Source: Neorhizobium vignae
Lineage (GTDB): Bacteria > Pseudomonadota > Alphaproteobacteria > Rhizobiales > Rhizobiaceae
Assembly (NCBI RefSeq): GCF_000732195.1
Contig: NZ_JNNU01000011.1
Coordinates: 62,001 to 126,000 of the forward strand
Length of the DNA: 64,000 bases
Direction of reading: 5' to 3'
Shown: piece by piece, positions 7,813 through 17,062 of the stretch
Numbering within the stretch: the first letter of the stretch is position 1
How the letters are laid out: each line of letters starts with the position of its first letter
Notes under the pieces: model-generated
Database searches by the model: none
Seen by the model: the letters and a program-made list of their open reading frames with translations, nothing else
What the model was told of the DNA's origin: nothing
Program-made: the position numbers and the translations under genes

Positions 7813-7867
7813 AACAACATAAGTTACAAATCTGTTGACCGCGCCTCATCATGTAACTTATGTTGTT
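7813..7867. promoter_or_regulatory. Perfect 16-bp inverted repeat between rrf2 and the flavoprotein gene
   Basis: AACAACATAAGTTACA (7813-7828) is repeated exactly in inverse as TGTAACTTATGTTGTT (7852-7867), with a 23-bp spacer that holds a TTGACC -35 like element. Each arm contains the small palindrome TAACTTA/TAAGTTA. The two arms lie at equivalent distances from the divergent genes, as expected if the Rrf2 protein controls both. Confidence 0.7.
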
Positions 7868-7892
7868 TCGAGACACACAAGGAGAATTTCGC

Positions 7893-8774
7893 ATGGATTA
7901 CGACGCGATCGTCATCGGCGGCAGCTATGCCGGCCTCTCCGCAGCCCTGCAGCTCGCCCGCGCCCGGCGGCGTATTCTCGTCATCGACGACGGTCGCCGC
8001 AGGAACCGTTTTGCCGAGACTTCTCATGGGTTCCTGACCCGCGACGGGGAACGGCCCGAGATCATCGCCAGCGCGGCCCGCTCCCAGCTGATGGCCTATC
8101 CGACCGTCGAATGGCTCGACGCACGGGCCGACGATGCACGCAAAAGCGAAGCCGGGTTCTCGGTGACAGCGGGCGGCAAAGAGCTTGCGGCGAAACGGCT
8201 GGTGCTTGCCATGGGTGTCAGGGATCACCTGCCCGAGGTCCCCGGCCTGATCGACCGGTGGGGCAAAAGCGTCTTTCATTGCCCCTATTGCCACGGTTAC
8301 GAATTGAACCGCGGGCCGGTAGGGGTGATCGGCGTCTCCGCCATGTCGATGCATCACGCGCTGATGCTGCCCGACTGGGGACCGACCACCCTGTTGCTCA
8401 ACGGTGCGTTCCGGCCTGACGAGGAACAGGCCGGCCAGCTGGCCGCGCGCGGCGTCACCATCGAGGAAACCCCGATCTCATCGATCGGCGGCCATGCCGA
8501 AATCCTGCTGCAGGATGGCCGGGCCTTGAGTTTCGCCGGACTTTTCGTTCTGTCCCGGACGGAATTGGCAAGCCCCATTGCCGAACAGCTCGGCTGTGCC
8601 CTGGAGGACGGCCCGGTGGGCAAATTCATCCGCACCGACATGACCCAGCAGACCAGCATTCCCGGCGTTTTCGCCTGCGGGGATGCAGCCCGCGCGGCGG
8701 GCTCGGTGGCGATTTCCGTCGGTGACGGCGCCATGGCGGGCGCAGGAACGCACCGGTCGCTGATGTTCGGGTAA
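7893..8774 (+). CDS. NAD(P)/FAD-dependent oxidoreductase, thioredoxin-reductase-like
   Basis: A 293-residue flavoprotein with the N-terminal FAD motif IVIGGSYAGLSAALQLARA, a redox-active CPYC pair (Cys130, Cys133) in FHCPYCHGYE, and the C-terminal FAD site TSIPGVFACGDAARAAGSV. Thioredoxin reductases usually carry CATC and a second GxGxxG for NADPH; here the second Rossmann motif reads GVIGVSAMS, which lacks the third glycine, so the electron donor may differ. AAGGAG precedes the ATG at 7893. It is divergent from and probably regulated by the Rrf2 protein. Confidence 0.9.
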   Translation: MDYDAIVIGGSYAGLSAALQLARARRRILVIDDGRRRNRFAETSHGFLTRDGERPEIIASAARSQLMAYPTVEWLDARADDARKSEAGFSVTAGGKELAAKRLVLAMGVRDHLPEVPGLIDRWGKSVFHCPYCHGYELNRGPVGVIGVSAMSMHHALMLPDWGPTTLLLNGAFRPDEEQAGQLAARGVTIEETPISSIGGHAEILLQDGRALSFAGLFVLSRTELASPIAEQLGCALEDGPVGKFIRTDMTQQTSIPGVFACGDAARAAGSVAISVGDGAMAGAGTHRSLMFG

Positions 8775-8791
8775 TTCTTGCGACACCCTCT

Positions 8792-9211
8792 TTACAGGAT
8801 GCGGCGAGCCTGTTCCGGTGACGGAAGCCAGCAGGCCTCTCGCCGTCCAAAGATGCGATAGCGGTTTCTGGCAACCAGGCGATAAAGCGGATCGCGAATG
8901 AACCGCGGCACCAGCCTGACGATCGACAGCCCCTTCCAGGGCCATCCGAGCCCCTCATAGATTGCCAGGACTGCATCGCTGTCGCGCAGGACGCTTTGCC
9001 CATCCACGACTATCATGGTTTCGGGGTTTTCGGGATCGATCCCGCACCGACGGTAAAGCGCTGCGCCGACCTCGCCCTGCATCGACGCCAGGCGAAACCT
9101 TGCGGTGCGATCATGTCGAAGCACGAACTGGGCGTTGGCCGAACACAGGACGCACATCGCATCGAAGACGATGATCGGCCCGCCCAAATCCATTCTGTCA
9201 GTACCGCTCAT
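8792..9211 (-). CDS. DCC family (DUF393) thiol-disulfide oxidoreductase-like protein
   Basis: A 139-residue protein with the family signature near the N-terminus, IIVFDAMCVLCSANAQFVLRHD, containing the D-x-x-C-x-x-C motif (CVLC), and the conserved LYRLVARNRYRIFGR tail. Members are predicted thiol-disulfide oxidoreductases without a proven substrate. It starts 26 bp after the alpha/beta hydrolase gene on the same strand and is likely co-transcribed. The ATG at 9211 has GGAG about 8 bases upstream; ATG 9193 is an alternative. Confidence 0.9.
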   Translation of the reverse strand: MSGTDRMDLGGPIIVFDAMCVLCSANAQFVLRHDRTARFRLASMQGEVGAALYRRCGIDPENPETMIVVDGQSVLRDSDAVLAIYEGLGWPWKGLSIVRLVPRFIRDPLYRLVARNRYRIFGRREACWLPSPEQARRIL

Positions 9212-9237
9212 ACATGCGCTCCGGCGAAGGCTCGGCC

Positions 9238-10221
9238 TCAACCCGTGACCTGATTGAAGAAGCGGATGCTTTCGGCGACAGCGCCCGGCACAACGCCGTT
9301 GTGATTGCCGGGCAGGAGCTTCGCCTCGATCGAGACGCCAGCTGATTTCGCCCGGTCCATCAGCAGCCGGTGATCGGCGTCGAAGGGCCGTTCCTCGGTG
9401 CCGCGCAGCAGCAGCGTCGGGCATTTGAGGCTGTGGCCGAAGCAGACCGAAGAGCGCATGATGAATTCCCTCTGGTCGGTCTCGTCGAAACGCACTTCGC
9501 GCTCGAACCGGCCGAAATAACGCCAGGAATTGACGCCGGCCGAGATCGGCGCGGAGGCGCGGAACTTTCGCGTCATCGAGGCGAGCAGCGCCAGTGTGCC
9601 GCCATTCGAATGGCCGGCGAGGAAGAAGCGGTTCTTGTCGATCCCCGGCAGATCCTCCAGGTAGCTTGCGGCAGCGAGCGCATCCGATGTCTCGTCGTAG
9701 AAGCCCGAATAATTGCCGGCCTGGCCGTTCTCGCCTCGGAACGAGGGCAGCATGACGACGTAGCCCGCTTCCCAATAGCCCTTCATCAGTTCCCAGTGGC
9801 CGTCCCCGGTGGCGTTGCCGCCATGCAGGAAAAGGACCGCGGGCTTCAATTTCGCGGAAGGCTCATAGAGCGAGATCCAGGCGATCAGTTCGATCGAGCC
9901 GTTCGGTCCGCCACGATACATCACCTTCTTCGAACCGGCGGGGGTGCCGAGCGGAGGCGACTGTTCCGGGGACGGGCCCTTGCGGATGAGGTTGGTGTGG
10001 AAATGCCGGCGAGCGTCGCCGTAATCCTCCTTTTCAAGCGGCGGAACCTCGGGGACGGGAAATTGCGCGCGGGCCGCGGCCGGCAGCATGGCTGCAGCCG
10101 AGAGACCGGCGGCCCCGGCCAGAATCGCGCGGCGGGTGACGCCATCCTGTCGCGAGGGGAAATTCGGGGCGATGATGCGGTCTGATGCCATGTCTTTCGA
10201 TGCCATGTCTGCGGAATCCAT
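9238..10221 (-). CDS. Tat-exported alpha/beta hydrolase (dienelactone hydrolase-like)
   Basis: About 327 residues from ATG 10221. A twin-arginine signal (VTRRAILAGAAGLSAAAML, cleavage after ARA) directs the enzyme to the periplasm. The hydrolase core shows the oxyanion strand PAVLFLHGGNATG, nucleophile elbow GHSNGG with the catalytic Ser, and a C-terminal His in LPGNHNGV. The layout matches prolyl-oligopeptidase or dienelactone-hydrolase-like esterases; the substrate is unknown. Several in-frame ATGs within a short direct repeat (10191, 10206, 10221) make the exact start uncertain, and all precede the signal. Confidence 0.82.
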   Translation of the reverse strand: MDSADMASKDMASDRIIAPNFPSRQDGVTRRAILAGAAGLSAAAMLPAAARAQFPVPEVPPLEKEDYGDARRHFHTNLIRKGPSPEQSPPLGTPAGSKKVMYRGGPNGSIELIAWISLYEPSAKLKPAVLFLHGGNATGDGHWELMKGYWEAGYVVMLPSFRGENGQAGNYSGFYDETSDALAAASYLEDLPGIDKNRFFLAGHSNGGTLALLASMTRKFRASAPISAGVNSWRYFGRFEREVRFDETDQREFIMRSSVCFGHSLKCPTLLLRGTEERPFDADHRLLMDRAKSAGVSIEAKLLPGNHNGVVPGAVAESIRFFNQVTG

Positions 10222-10300
10222 TCCTGCGTTGCGCGCTATTGCGATTTCAGCACTCGCGAAAGGCGCTGTCCATTCAACGATTCGGGAACGGCAACGGGTT

Positions 10301-11926
10301 TCAGCCGGTCTTGGCATCCAGCATAGCGGTCAAGGTCGACAGCCGGTCGGCATCGCGCGGCAGCTTGTCCAGGCGCAGGCGGGCGATCCGCGGAAAACGC
10401 ATGGCGACACCCGACTTGTGGCGGGTCGAGCGGTTGATGCCCTCGAAGGCGACTTCCAGCACGAAGCCGAAATCCCGCTCGGCACGCACCGCCCGGACCG
10501 GCCCGAAACGATCAACGGTGTTGTCGCGCACGAACTTGTCGAGCACTTCGAGTTCCGCATCGGTAAAGCCGAAATAGGCTTTACCGACCGGCACCAGTTC
10601 CTCGCCGTCGGGCGTCTCGGCCCAGACGCCGAAGGTGAAATCGGAATAATAGCTCGAGCGCTTGCCGTGGCCGCGCTGCGCATAGAGCATGACCGCGTCG
10701 ATATTGTAGGGGTCGCGCTTCCACTTGAACCACGGGCCCTTGAGGCGGCCGGCCTGGTAGGGGCTGTCCTTGCGCTTGATCATCACTCCTTCGATGACCG
10801 GATCGGGCGGGGCGATGCGGATGCGGTCGAGTTCGTCCCAGGTGGTGAAGGGCACGAGATCGGAGAGATCGAAACGGTCATGCGGCGCCCCCTGGATGAT
10901 GTCGCCGAGGCGTCTGCGGCGCTCGAGAAAACTTTCGGCGCGGATATCGAGGTCGCTTTCGAACAGCAGGTCATAGGCGCGCACGAAGGCGGGGTAGTCA
11001 TCGAGCATCTTGCCCGTCACCGTCTTGCGGTTCAGCCGCTGCTGCAGGTCGGAGAAGGTGCGCGTCGGATTGTTGGAGCGGGCAGTGCCGCCGACCAGCA
11101 GTTCGCCGTCGATGACGCCTTCGAAATTGATCGACCCGACGACATCCGGAAAGGCACCGGTGATGTCGTCGCCGGAACGGGAATAGAGCTTCTTGATGCC
11201 GCCATAACTCGACATCTGGACGCGGATGCCGTCCCATTTCCACTCGGCGGCGTAATCGGCCGGATCGAGCTTTTCGAGATCGCCCGTCTCCACCGGATTG
11301 GCGAGCATGACCGAGTGGAAGATCGCCGGCGTGGCAAGGACCGGCTTTTCCGCCCTGCCTTCCAGCCAGGCGAACAGCGGTTCGTAGGGCGGTATCAGCC
11401 CATGCCAGAGCGTCTCGATCTCCGGGACATCCTTGCCGCTCATGTCCGACAAGGCCTGCTTGGCGAGACGGGCCGAGACCCCGATGCGGAGCGCGCCGGT
11501 GACGAGTTTCAGAAAGGCGAAACGGCTCGACGTATCGAGCTTGTCGAGCAGATCGCGGACGGCGGAGCGCACCTCCGTGCGGCCGAGCGAGTTCATCTTG
11601 GTGACGACTTCGCTCAGGCGCGGCTGGTGGTCATCGTCGATCACATCCTTGGCGCCGCCATCCCAGACGAGCGAAATGGTCTCGGCGAGATCGCCGACAT
11701 AGTCGTAGGAGTACTGAAAGAGGACGGGGTCCATGCGCTCCAGCACGAGATCGCGCAGCATGGCCGGCTTGACGCTTTTCAGATCGAGCCCGCCGGCGAG
11801 AGCGGCAAGGCCATAACCGCGGTCGGGATCGGGAGTATCGCGAAAATAGTCGGCGAGCAGGGTGAGCTTGCCGTTGCGCGACGGGGTGAGGACGAGGCGG
11901 TCGAGGAGGGTGGCGAAGGCTTTCAC
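10301..11926 (-). CDS. ATP-dependent DNA ligase of the Lhr/exonuclease-associated type
   Basis: A 541-residue ATP-dependent ligase. The N-terminal DNA-binding domain (1-200) precedes the adenylation lysine Lys230 in the KxDG motif EWKWDGIRVQ, motif III (FEGVIDGELLVG), motif IV (PVIEGVMIKRKDSPYQAG), motif V (WFKWKR), and an OB-fold domain. This is the bacterial family usually found with an MBL-fold exonuclease, an Lhr-like helicase and a metallophosphoesterase. Only the exonuclease is present here, 55 bp upstream. The GTG at 11926 after AGGTGGG gives the N-terminus MKAFATLLDRL. Role: sealing breaks in a stress or repair pathway separate from NAD-dependent LigA. Confidence 0.93.
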   Translation of the reverse strand: MKAFATLLDRLVLTPSRNGKLTLLADYFRDTPDPDRGYGLAALAGGLDLKSVKPAMLRDLVLERMDPVLFQYSYDYVGDLAETISLVWDGGAKDVIDDDHQPRLSEVVTKMNSLGRTEVRSAVRDLLDKLDTSSRFAFLKLVTGALRIGVSARLAKQALSDMSGKDVPEIETLWHGLIPPYEPLFAWLEGRAEKPVLATPAIFHSVMLANPVETGDLEKLDPADYAAEWKWDGIRVQMSSYGGIKKLYSRSGDDITGAFPDVVGSINFEGVIDGELLVGGTARSNNPTRTFSDLQQRLNRKTVTGKMLDDYPAFVRAYDLLFESDLDIRAESFLERRRRLGDIIQGAPHDRFDLSDLVPFTTWDELDRIRIAPPDPVIEGVMIKRKDSPYQAGRLKGPWFKWKRDPYNIDAVMLYAQRGHGKRSSYYSDFTFGVWAETPDGEELVPVGKAYFGFTDAELEVLDKFVRDNTVDRFGPVRAVRAERDFGFVLEVAFEGINRSTRHKSGVAMRFPRIARLRLDKLPRDADRLSTLTAMLDAKTG

Positions 11927-11981
11927 TTTTCCCACCTCGTTAAGGGGGTGCCGGCGGCACCACTAATATGGTGTAACCCCA

Positions 11982-12992
11982 TCAATCCCCCTCGTCCTCG
12001 TAACCCACCAGATGCAGCGGCCGGGCGGGGATGTTCTTCAGCTCGCACCAGCGCACCAGAGCCTCTTCGCGGCCGTGGGTCACCCAGACTTCGCTCGGGC
12101 CGATCTCCTTGATGGTCGACAGCAGTTCCGGCCAGTCGCAGTGATCGGAAATGACCAGCGGCAGTTCGACGCCGCCCTGCTTGGCGCGCTGGCGCACCAT
12201 CATCCAGCCGGAGGCAAAGGCGATCAGCGGTTCGTTGAAGCGGCGTGCCCAGCGATCCTGGAAGGCCGAGGGCGGGCCGACGATGACGGCACCCTTGAAG
12301 GTGTCGGGACTGCTCTTCTCGATGGTCGCGGGTCTGATGTCGCCGAGATCGATTCCCTGGCCGGCGTAATAATCACAGAGCTTCGCCAATGCGCCATGGA
12401 TGAAGATCGGTTCGGAATAACCGCAATCCCGGATCAGCCGGATGACCCGCTGCGCCTTACCGAGCGCATAGGCGCCGACCAGATGGCTGCGCTCGGGAAA
12501 CTGTTTCAGCGAGGTCAGCAGCTTGTCGATTTCGTCCTTCGGGTCCGGGTGGTGGAAGACCGGCAGGCCGAAGGTCGCCTCGGTGATGAAGACGTCGCAG
12601 GCGACCGGCTCAAACGGTGCGCAGGTGGGATCGATGCCCCGCTTGTAGTCGCCGGAAACGACGATGCGCAGCCCGTCCTTCTCGATGGCGATCTGGGCCG
12701 AGCCGAGCACGTGGCCGGCCGGGTGAAAACTCACCCGCACGCCGTCGACATCGATCTCCTCGCCGAAGGCGGCTGCCTGTTCCTCACCACAGAAATCCTC
12801 GCCGTAGCGAAGCCGCATGATGTCGAGCGTCTGGCGCGTCGCCAGAACCTTGGCGTGGCCGGCGCGGGCGTGGTCGGAATGGCCGTGGGTGATCAGCGCC
12901 CGCTCGACGGGACGGACCGGATCGACATGGAAACGGCCGATGGGGCAGAACAGCCCGGCCGGGGTGGGATGAAGCAGCGCCTCTGGTTTCAT
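11982..12992 (-). CDS. Ligase-associated MBL-fold DNA exonuclease
   Basis: A 336-residue metallo-beta-lactamase/beta-CASP-like nuclease. The metal-binding motif THGHSDH (His36, His38, Asp40, His41) is followed by HPAGHVLGSAQI, VSGDYKRG and a distal WVTHGRE. This matches the 'ligase-associated DNA damage response exonuclease' group related to SNM1/Artemis. It is transcribed just ahead of the ATP-dependent ligase, so the two probably act together in DNA end processing and sealing. The usual partners, an Lhr-type helicase and a metallophosphoesterase, are not adjacent. Confidence 0.93.
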   Translation of the reverse strand: MKPEALLHPTPAGLFCPIGRFHVDPVRPVERALITHGHSDHARAGHAKVLATRQTLDIMRLRYGEDFCGEEQAAAFGEEIDVDGVRVSFHPAGHVLGSAQIAIEKDGLRIVVSGDYKRGIDPTCAPFEPVACDVFITEATFGLPVFHHPDPKDEIDKLLTSLKQFPERSHLVGAYALGKAQRVIRLIRDCGYSEPIFIHGALAKLCDYYAGQGIDLGDIRPATIEKSSPDTFKGAVIVGPPSAFQDRWARRFNEPLIAFASGWMMVRQRAKQGGVELPLVISDHCDWPELLSTIKEIGPSEVWVTHGREEALVRWCELKNIPARPLHLVGYEDEGD

Positions 12993-13029
12993 GCCGCTGA
13001 AGATAGGGCAAAAACGCCGCGATGCCAGA

Positions 13030-14562
13030 TCACTCCGAGGCGCCGGCCGGCTTGTTTTCGGCCATCACCGCCTGCGGCAGACGGACCGGTTTGAGCATCA
13101 GGGCGGCGATGAGGCCGATCAGCGCCATGGCGCTGCCGGCCAGGAACACGGGCGTGAAGGCCTCGGTGTAGAGCGTATGGACCGCGATCCGTGACGGTTC
13201 AGGCAATGCCAGCATCATCAGCGGCGTCAGCGAGCCGATGTCCTCGACGCCCGGAATGCTGGTGCCGACGCCCCTGATGCCGGCCGCGATGATCGCGCCG
13301 TAGACCGAGATGGCAATCGAGGCGCCGGCCATGCGCATCAGCGTCACGGCGCCGGTTGCCGCGCCGACATCCTCGCGGGGGGCGGAATTCTGTACGCCGA
13401 TGATCGGCGCCTGCTGGCCGAAGCCGATCGCCAGTCCCTGCAGCAGCATGAAGCCGAGGATGACATAGATCGGGGTGCCGACCGGAAGCTGCGAGAGGAT
13501 GAACAGGGCGGCGATATTCAGCGACAGGCCGAGCAGCGTGAACGGCTTGTAGCGGCCGCTGATCGAGATCAGCCGGCCGGTCGTGAGCGAGCCGATGACG
13601 ATGCCGAGCGTCGTGGCGACGAAACAGAAGCTCGCGGTTGTGGGCGACAGGCCGGTGGTCGTCTGCAGGAAGAGCGCGAAATAGTTCGCCATGCCGATCG
13701 CCACCGCGCCGGTGCAGAAGGAGACGATCAGGAACAGCGAAAAGGTCGAATCGCGAAAAAGTTTCAGCGGCACGATCGGCTCGGGCACGCGTCCCTCGAC
13801 GAACACCCAGAGGATGGCGCAGAGGGCGCCGATCGCCACGACGACCATCGACTGCCAGGCGACCAGCGAACCGAACAGCGTGACGCTGTCGGCCCAGACG
13901 ACGACGCTCGCAACCGTTGCCGCCAGCAGGACGGCGCCGAGATAATCGATCTTCGGCTTGCGGATCGGGCGGCGATAGGGAAGCAGAAGCGAAATGCCGG
14001 TGACCGCGACGATGCCGACCGGCAGGTTGATCAGGAAGATGGACCGCCAGCCGAACAGTTCGCTCATCGTGCCGCCGAGCAGCGGCCCGAGGCTGCCCGA
14101 GGCCATGATCACCAGGCTCGAATAACTCTGGTATTTCGCCCGCTCGCGCGGCTCGAACAGGTCGGCATTGATGGAGAAGATCGATACCATGATGCCGCCG
14201 CCGCCAAAACCCTGCAGCACGCGCGAGGCGATCAGCGAATCCATCGACCAGGCAAGCCCGCAGGTGAGCGAACCGATGGTGAAGATGACGATCGCCGCCA
14301 GCATCACGTATTTGCGGCCGAACAGATCGCCAAGCTTGCCGTAGATCGGCATCGAGGTGCTGCTGGCGAGAAGATAGGCCGAACCGATCCAGCCGAAACG
14401 CTCCAGTTCGCCGAACTCGCCGACAATCGTCGGCAGCGCCGTCGAGACGATCTGGTTGTCCAGCGTCGCCATGAACAGCGCCGTCAGCAAAAAGCAGAAG
14501 ATCACCAACCGCTGGCGGTGGTTGGCGACAAGCGGCACATGGGCCGGGCGGGTCATATCCAT
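13030..14562 (-). CDS. MFS drug:H+ antiporter, DHA2 (EmrB/QacA-like) family
   Basis: About 510 residues with 14 predicted membrane segments. Recognisable are motif A after the second helix (GKLGDLFGRKYVML), the first-helix motif LDNQIVSTALPTIVGEF (LDxTIVNxALP-like) and motif C-like GSLGPLLGGTMSELFGWR. This points to a proton-driven exporter of hydrophobic or amphipathic compounds in the inner membrane. The ATG at 14562 is preferred to a TTG four codons upstream. It is divergent from a MarR regulator with an imperfect palindrome between, the usual layout of a substrate-inducible efflux unit. Confidence 0.92.
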   Translation of the reverse strand: MDMTRPAHVPLVANHRQRLVIFCFLLTALFMATLDNQIVSTALPTIVGEFGELERFGWIGSAYLLASSTSMPIYGKLGDLFGRKYVMLAAIVIFTIGSLTCGLAWSMDSLIASRVLQGFGGGGIMVSIFSINADLFEPRERAKYQSYSSLVIMASGSLGPLLGGTMSELFGWRSIFLINLPVGIVAVTGISLLLPYRRPIRKPKIDYLGAVLLAATVASVVVWADSVTLFGSLVAWQSMVVVAIGALCAILWVFVEGRVPEPIVPLKLFRDSTFSLFLIVSFCTGAVAIGMANYFALFLQTTTGLSPTTASFCFVATTLGIVIGSLTTGRLISISGRYKPFTLLGLSLNIAALFILSQLPVGTPIYVILGFMLLQGLAIGFGQQAPIIGVQNSAPREDVGAATGAVTLMRMAGASIAISVYGAIIAAGIRGVGTSIPGVEDIGSLTPLMMLALPEPSRIAVHTLYTEAFTPVFLAGSAMALIGLIAALMLKPVRLPQAVMAENKPAGASE

Positions 14563-14584
14563 GGGTCTATCCAAAGTGTCGGAA

Positions 14585-14609
14585 ATTTATGTGCCTTCAG
14601 CATATAAAT
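14585..14609. promoter_or_regulatory. Inverted repeat between MFS exporter and marR genes
   Basis: ATTTATGTGC (14585-14594) and GCATATAAAT (14600-14609) match as inverted arms at 9 of 10 positions, with a 5-bp centre. This AT-rich palindrome sits between the divergent exporter and MarR genes and fits a MarR operator. Confidence 0.55.
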
Positions 14610-14679
14610 GTCAACGGCACTCTGATGCGCTGCGCAAAGAACGGTTGGAAAGCCTTATGCGCTTTGATATGTTCATCCC

Positions 14680-15231
14680 ATGACAACGAAGAGCCATTTG
14701 AACCCGAAACCCGCCGTCGCCTCCCCGGCTCCCGAGGACGTGGCCCGCGTGGGCGAAACGCTCGGGCGGATGCGGATCCTGATCGGCCGGCGGATCATCG
14801 GCCGCACGGCGATCGCCAATATCGCACCGGGCCTGGAAATCTCGCATCTCGACGTGCTGGAGGTGATGCGCCGGATCGAGGGCGAGGTGACGGTGGGTGC
14901 TATCGCCGAGGCGATGCGCATCGACCCCTCGCGCGGCAGCCGGCTGGTGGCCGATCTCGTCGCCCGCGGCATCCTGCGCCGCGATGCCTCCCAGGCGGAC
15001 GGCCGCCGCTCGCTGGTCGTGCGCACCGAATTCGGCGACAGCCTGCTGGCCGAGATCCGAGCCGTCAAACGCACGCTGCTGGCACGCGTCCTGGAGGACT
15101 GGCCCGAAGACGAACTCAATGCCTTTTCGGTGCTGTTCGAAAAGTTCGTGTCGAGTTTCGAAGAGGTCTTCGTGACGGCGGAAAAGTCGACGGAAGGCGA
15201 GCTCTCCGAGGCGCCTCAGCCGAGGCCATAA
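14680..15231 (+). CDS. MarR family transcriptional regulator
   Basis: A 183-residue MarR protein. The DNA-binding part is VTVGAIAEAMRIDPSRGSRLVADLVARG, followed by the wing RDASQADGRRSLVVRT. An N-terminal tail of about 20 residues and a C-terminal acidic tail extend the core. It diverges from the DHA2 exporter and is its likely repressor. Confidence 0.88.
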   Translation: MTTKSHLNPKPAVASPAPEDVARVGETLGRMRILIGRRIIGRTAIANIAPGLEISHLDVLEVMRRIEGEVTVGAIAEAMRIDPSRGSRLVADLVARGILRRDASQADGRRSLVVRTEFGDSLLAEIRAVKRTLLARVLEDWPEDELNAFSVLFEKFVSSFEEVFVTAEKSTEGELSEAPQPRP

Positions 15232-15306
15232 GTTTCCGGCATTGCGGAAGACAGGGCTATCGATGAGACAGGCGTTATCTCAGTAGCGCCCCCCTGATAC
15301 GAAAGC

Positions 15307-16833
15307 CTAAATGCCGAGACCATCGCCCGGCACATGCGAAACACGCAGGCGGTCGCGGCCCAGGTCCTTGGCTTCGTACATGGCACGGTCGGCGCGGGCG
15401 AGCAGTTCTTCCGGCGTATCACCGTCCTGCGGGAAGAAGGCGACGCCCATGCTGCAGGTGGCGATGACGCTCTTGCCGTCGATGACAATGGGTTTCGCGA
15501 TCGCGGTCCGCAACTCCTGAAGCCGGCGCACCAGGCCGAGCTCGTCCTGACTGACATTGCTGAAGACGATCGCGAACTCGTCGCCGCCAAGGCGAACCAG
15601 AAGATCGGTGACTCGGACGCAGTTGACCATGCGCCACGACAGCGTTTTCAACACCTCGTCGCCGGCCGCGTGCCCCAGCGTATCGTTGATCTGCTTGAAA
15701 TTGTCGAGATCGAGATAGGCGACCGTGACCTTGCGTTTCTCGCGGCGGGCCTCGTGCAGGGCGCGGCTGAACTGCGCCCAGAACAGCGTGCGGTTCGGAA
15801 GGCTGGTCAGCGGATCGTGATGCGCCATGTGCTGGATGCGCTCTTCCGCACGCGCACGTTCAATGGCGATGCCGGCGATGTCGGTCGCCATCGCGGTCAG
15901 TTCGAGCTCGAGCTCGGTCGGCTCGCGCGGCGCATCGGAATAAAGTGCGAACGTGCCCAGCACCTGCCCGTCGGCGCCCATGATCGGCGTCGACCAACAG
16001 GAGCGGAAGCCGAACCTCAACGCCAGTTCGCGATAATTGTCCCAGAGCGGATCGGCCAGCACGTCCTTGACGAAGACCGGTTCGCGCCGCCAGGCGGCCG
16101 TGCCGCAGGAGCCGACCTTCGGGCCGATCTCGATGCCATCGATCAGTTTCACATAAGCGGGCGGAAGGCGGGTCGCCGCGCCGTGGCGCAGCCGGTCCGT
16201 ACCCTCTTCAAGAAGCAGAACCGAGGTGATGACGTCGTCCAGCTCATCTTCGACCGTTTTGACAATCGCATCCAGGACCGCCGACAAAGGCTGGCCCCGG
16301 GCGATCATCTCGAGAAGACGCGCATGGCCGTGCCGGCGGTCGTCCTGGCGTTTGCGTTCGGTAATGTCGCGGGAAATCCCGACCAGGCCGACGATCTGAC
16401 CCTGAACGTCGCGCAGCGGCATTTTGGAGGTGGTGAGCCAGAGCATGCGGCCGTCGCCGAGCTTGACGCGTTCCTCGCGGCCTTCGATCGCCACGCCGGT
16501 CGACATGATCTCCTGTTCGACGATAAACAGTTCGCGTGCGGTTTCGTGATCGAGGATATCGAAATCCGTCTTGCCGATCAGATCGTTGCCTTTGTGCAGC
16601 TTGCTGCTGTGCCCGGCTGCGGCATTGGCAAAGACGAAGCGGCCGCGTCGATCCTTTACGTAAATGAAGTCCGGGAGCTGATCGAGAAGAGTGCGGGTTT
16701 CAAGTTCGCGGGTGGCCAGCGCGATGTCGAGATCTATCTCGCTGTCGGCGGAAACGCGCAGGAGGCGGCTGCAGAGTTCGTCCAGCGGGTCGACAAAAGC
16801 CAAGGGCATGCTATGCGACATGGGTCCCGCCAT
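15307..16833 (-). CDS. PAS-GAF-GGDEF diguanylate cyclase
   Basis: A 508-residue soluble protein. A PAS domain (about 45-165: LPDFIYVKDRRGRFVFAN ... GLVGISRDITERK) is followed by a GAF domain (about 175-335) and a GGDEF domain (340-505). The active site is intact (LGGDEFAIV, residues 416-420), and the inhibitory I-site RxxD lies exactly five residues upstream (Arg407 to Asp410), so an active, product-inhibited cyclase making c-di-GMP is expected. No EAL domain is present. AGGAGG precedes the ATG. The sensed signal is unknown. Confidence 0.95.
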   Translation of the reverse strand: MAGPMSHSMPLAFVDPLDELCSRLLRVSADSEIDLDIALATRELETRTLLDQLPDFIYVKDRRGRFVFANAAAGHSSKLHKGNDLIGKTDFDILDHETARELFIVEQEIMSTGVAIEGREERVKLGDGRMLWLTTSKMPLRDVQGQIVGLVGISRDITERKRQDDRRHGHARLLEMIARGQPLSAVLDAIVKTVEDELDDVITSVLLLEEGTDRLRHGAATRLPPAYVKLIDGIEIGPKVGSCGTAAWRREPVFVKDVLADPLWDNYRELALRFGFRSCWSTPIMGADGQVLGTFALYSDAPREPTELELELTAMATDIAGIAIERARAEERIQHMAHHDPLTSLPNRTLFWAQFSRALHEARREKRKVTVAYLDLDNFKQINDTLGHAAGDEVLKTLSWRMVNCVRVTDLLVRLGGDEFAIVFSNVSQDELGLVRRLQELRTAIAKPIVIDGKSVIATCSMGVAFFPQDGDTPEELLARADRAMYEAKDLGRDRLRVSHVPGDGLGI

Positions 16834-17062
16834 CCGAGTGCCTCCTTTTCATTTTCCAAAGAAAATACGCGGGAACTCGCGCCAAGTTGCCGTATAGCAT
16901 GGCGGATAATTCCTTATCGTTGCTTAAAATCATTGTGAAATTGCCATGGTTGAAGCTTCGAAAGAAGCCTTTTTTACTGAATCAATCGGAACCCTTGAGC
17001 ATAGTAACAATATAAAGGGCCGGCATGGAAAATGCTTTATTGACGCAGAGGAGACGCGCTGG

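Noticed and set aside
10088-12112. Very long plus-strand open frame opposite the DNA ligase
   Set aside because: It is a GC-driven shadow of the ligase codons, has no recognisable domain and lacks a ribosome site; the minus strand holds all ligase motifs.
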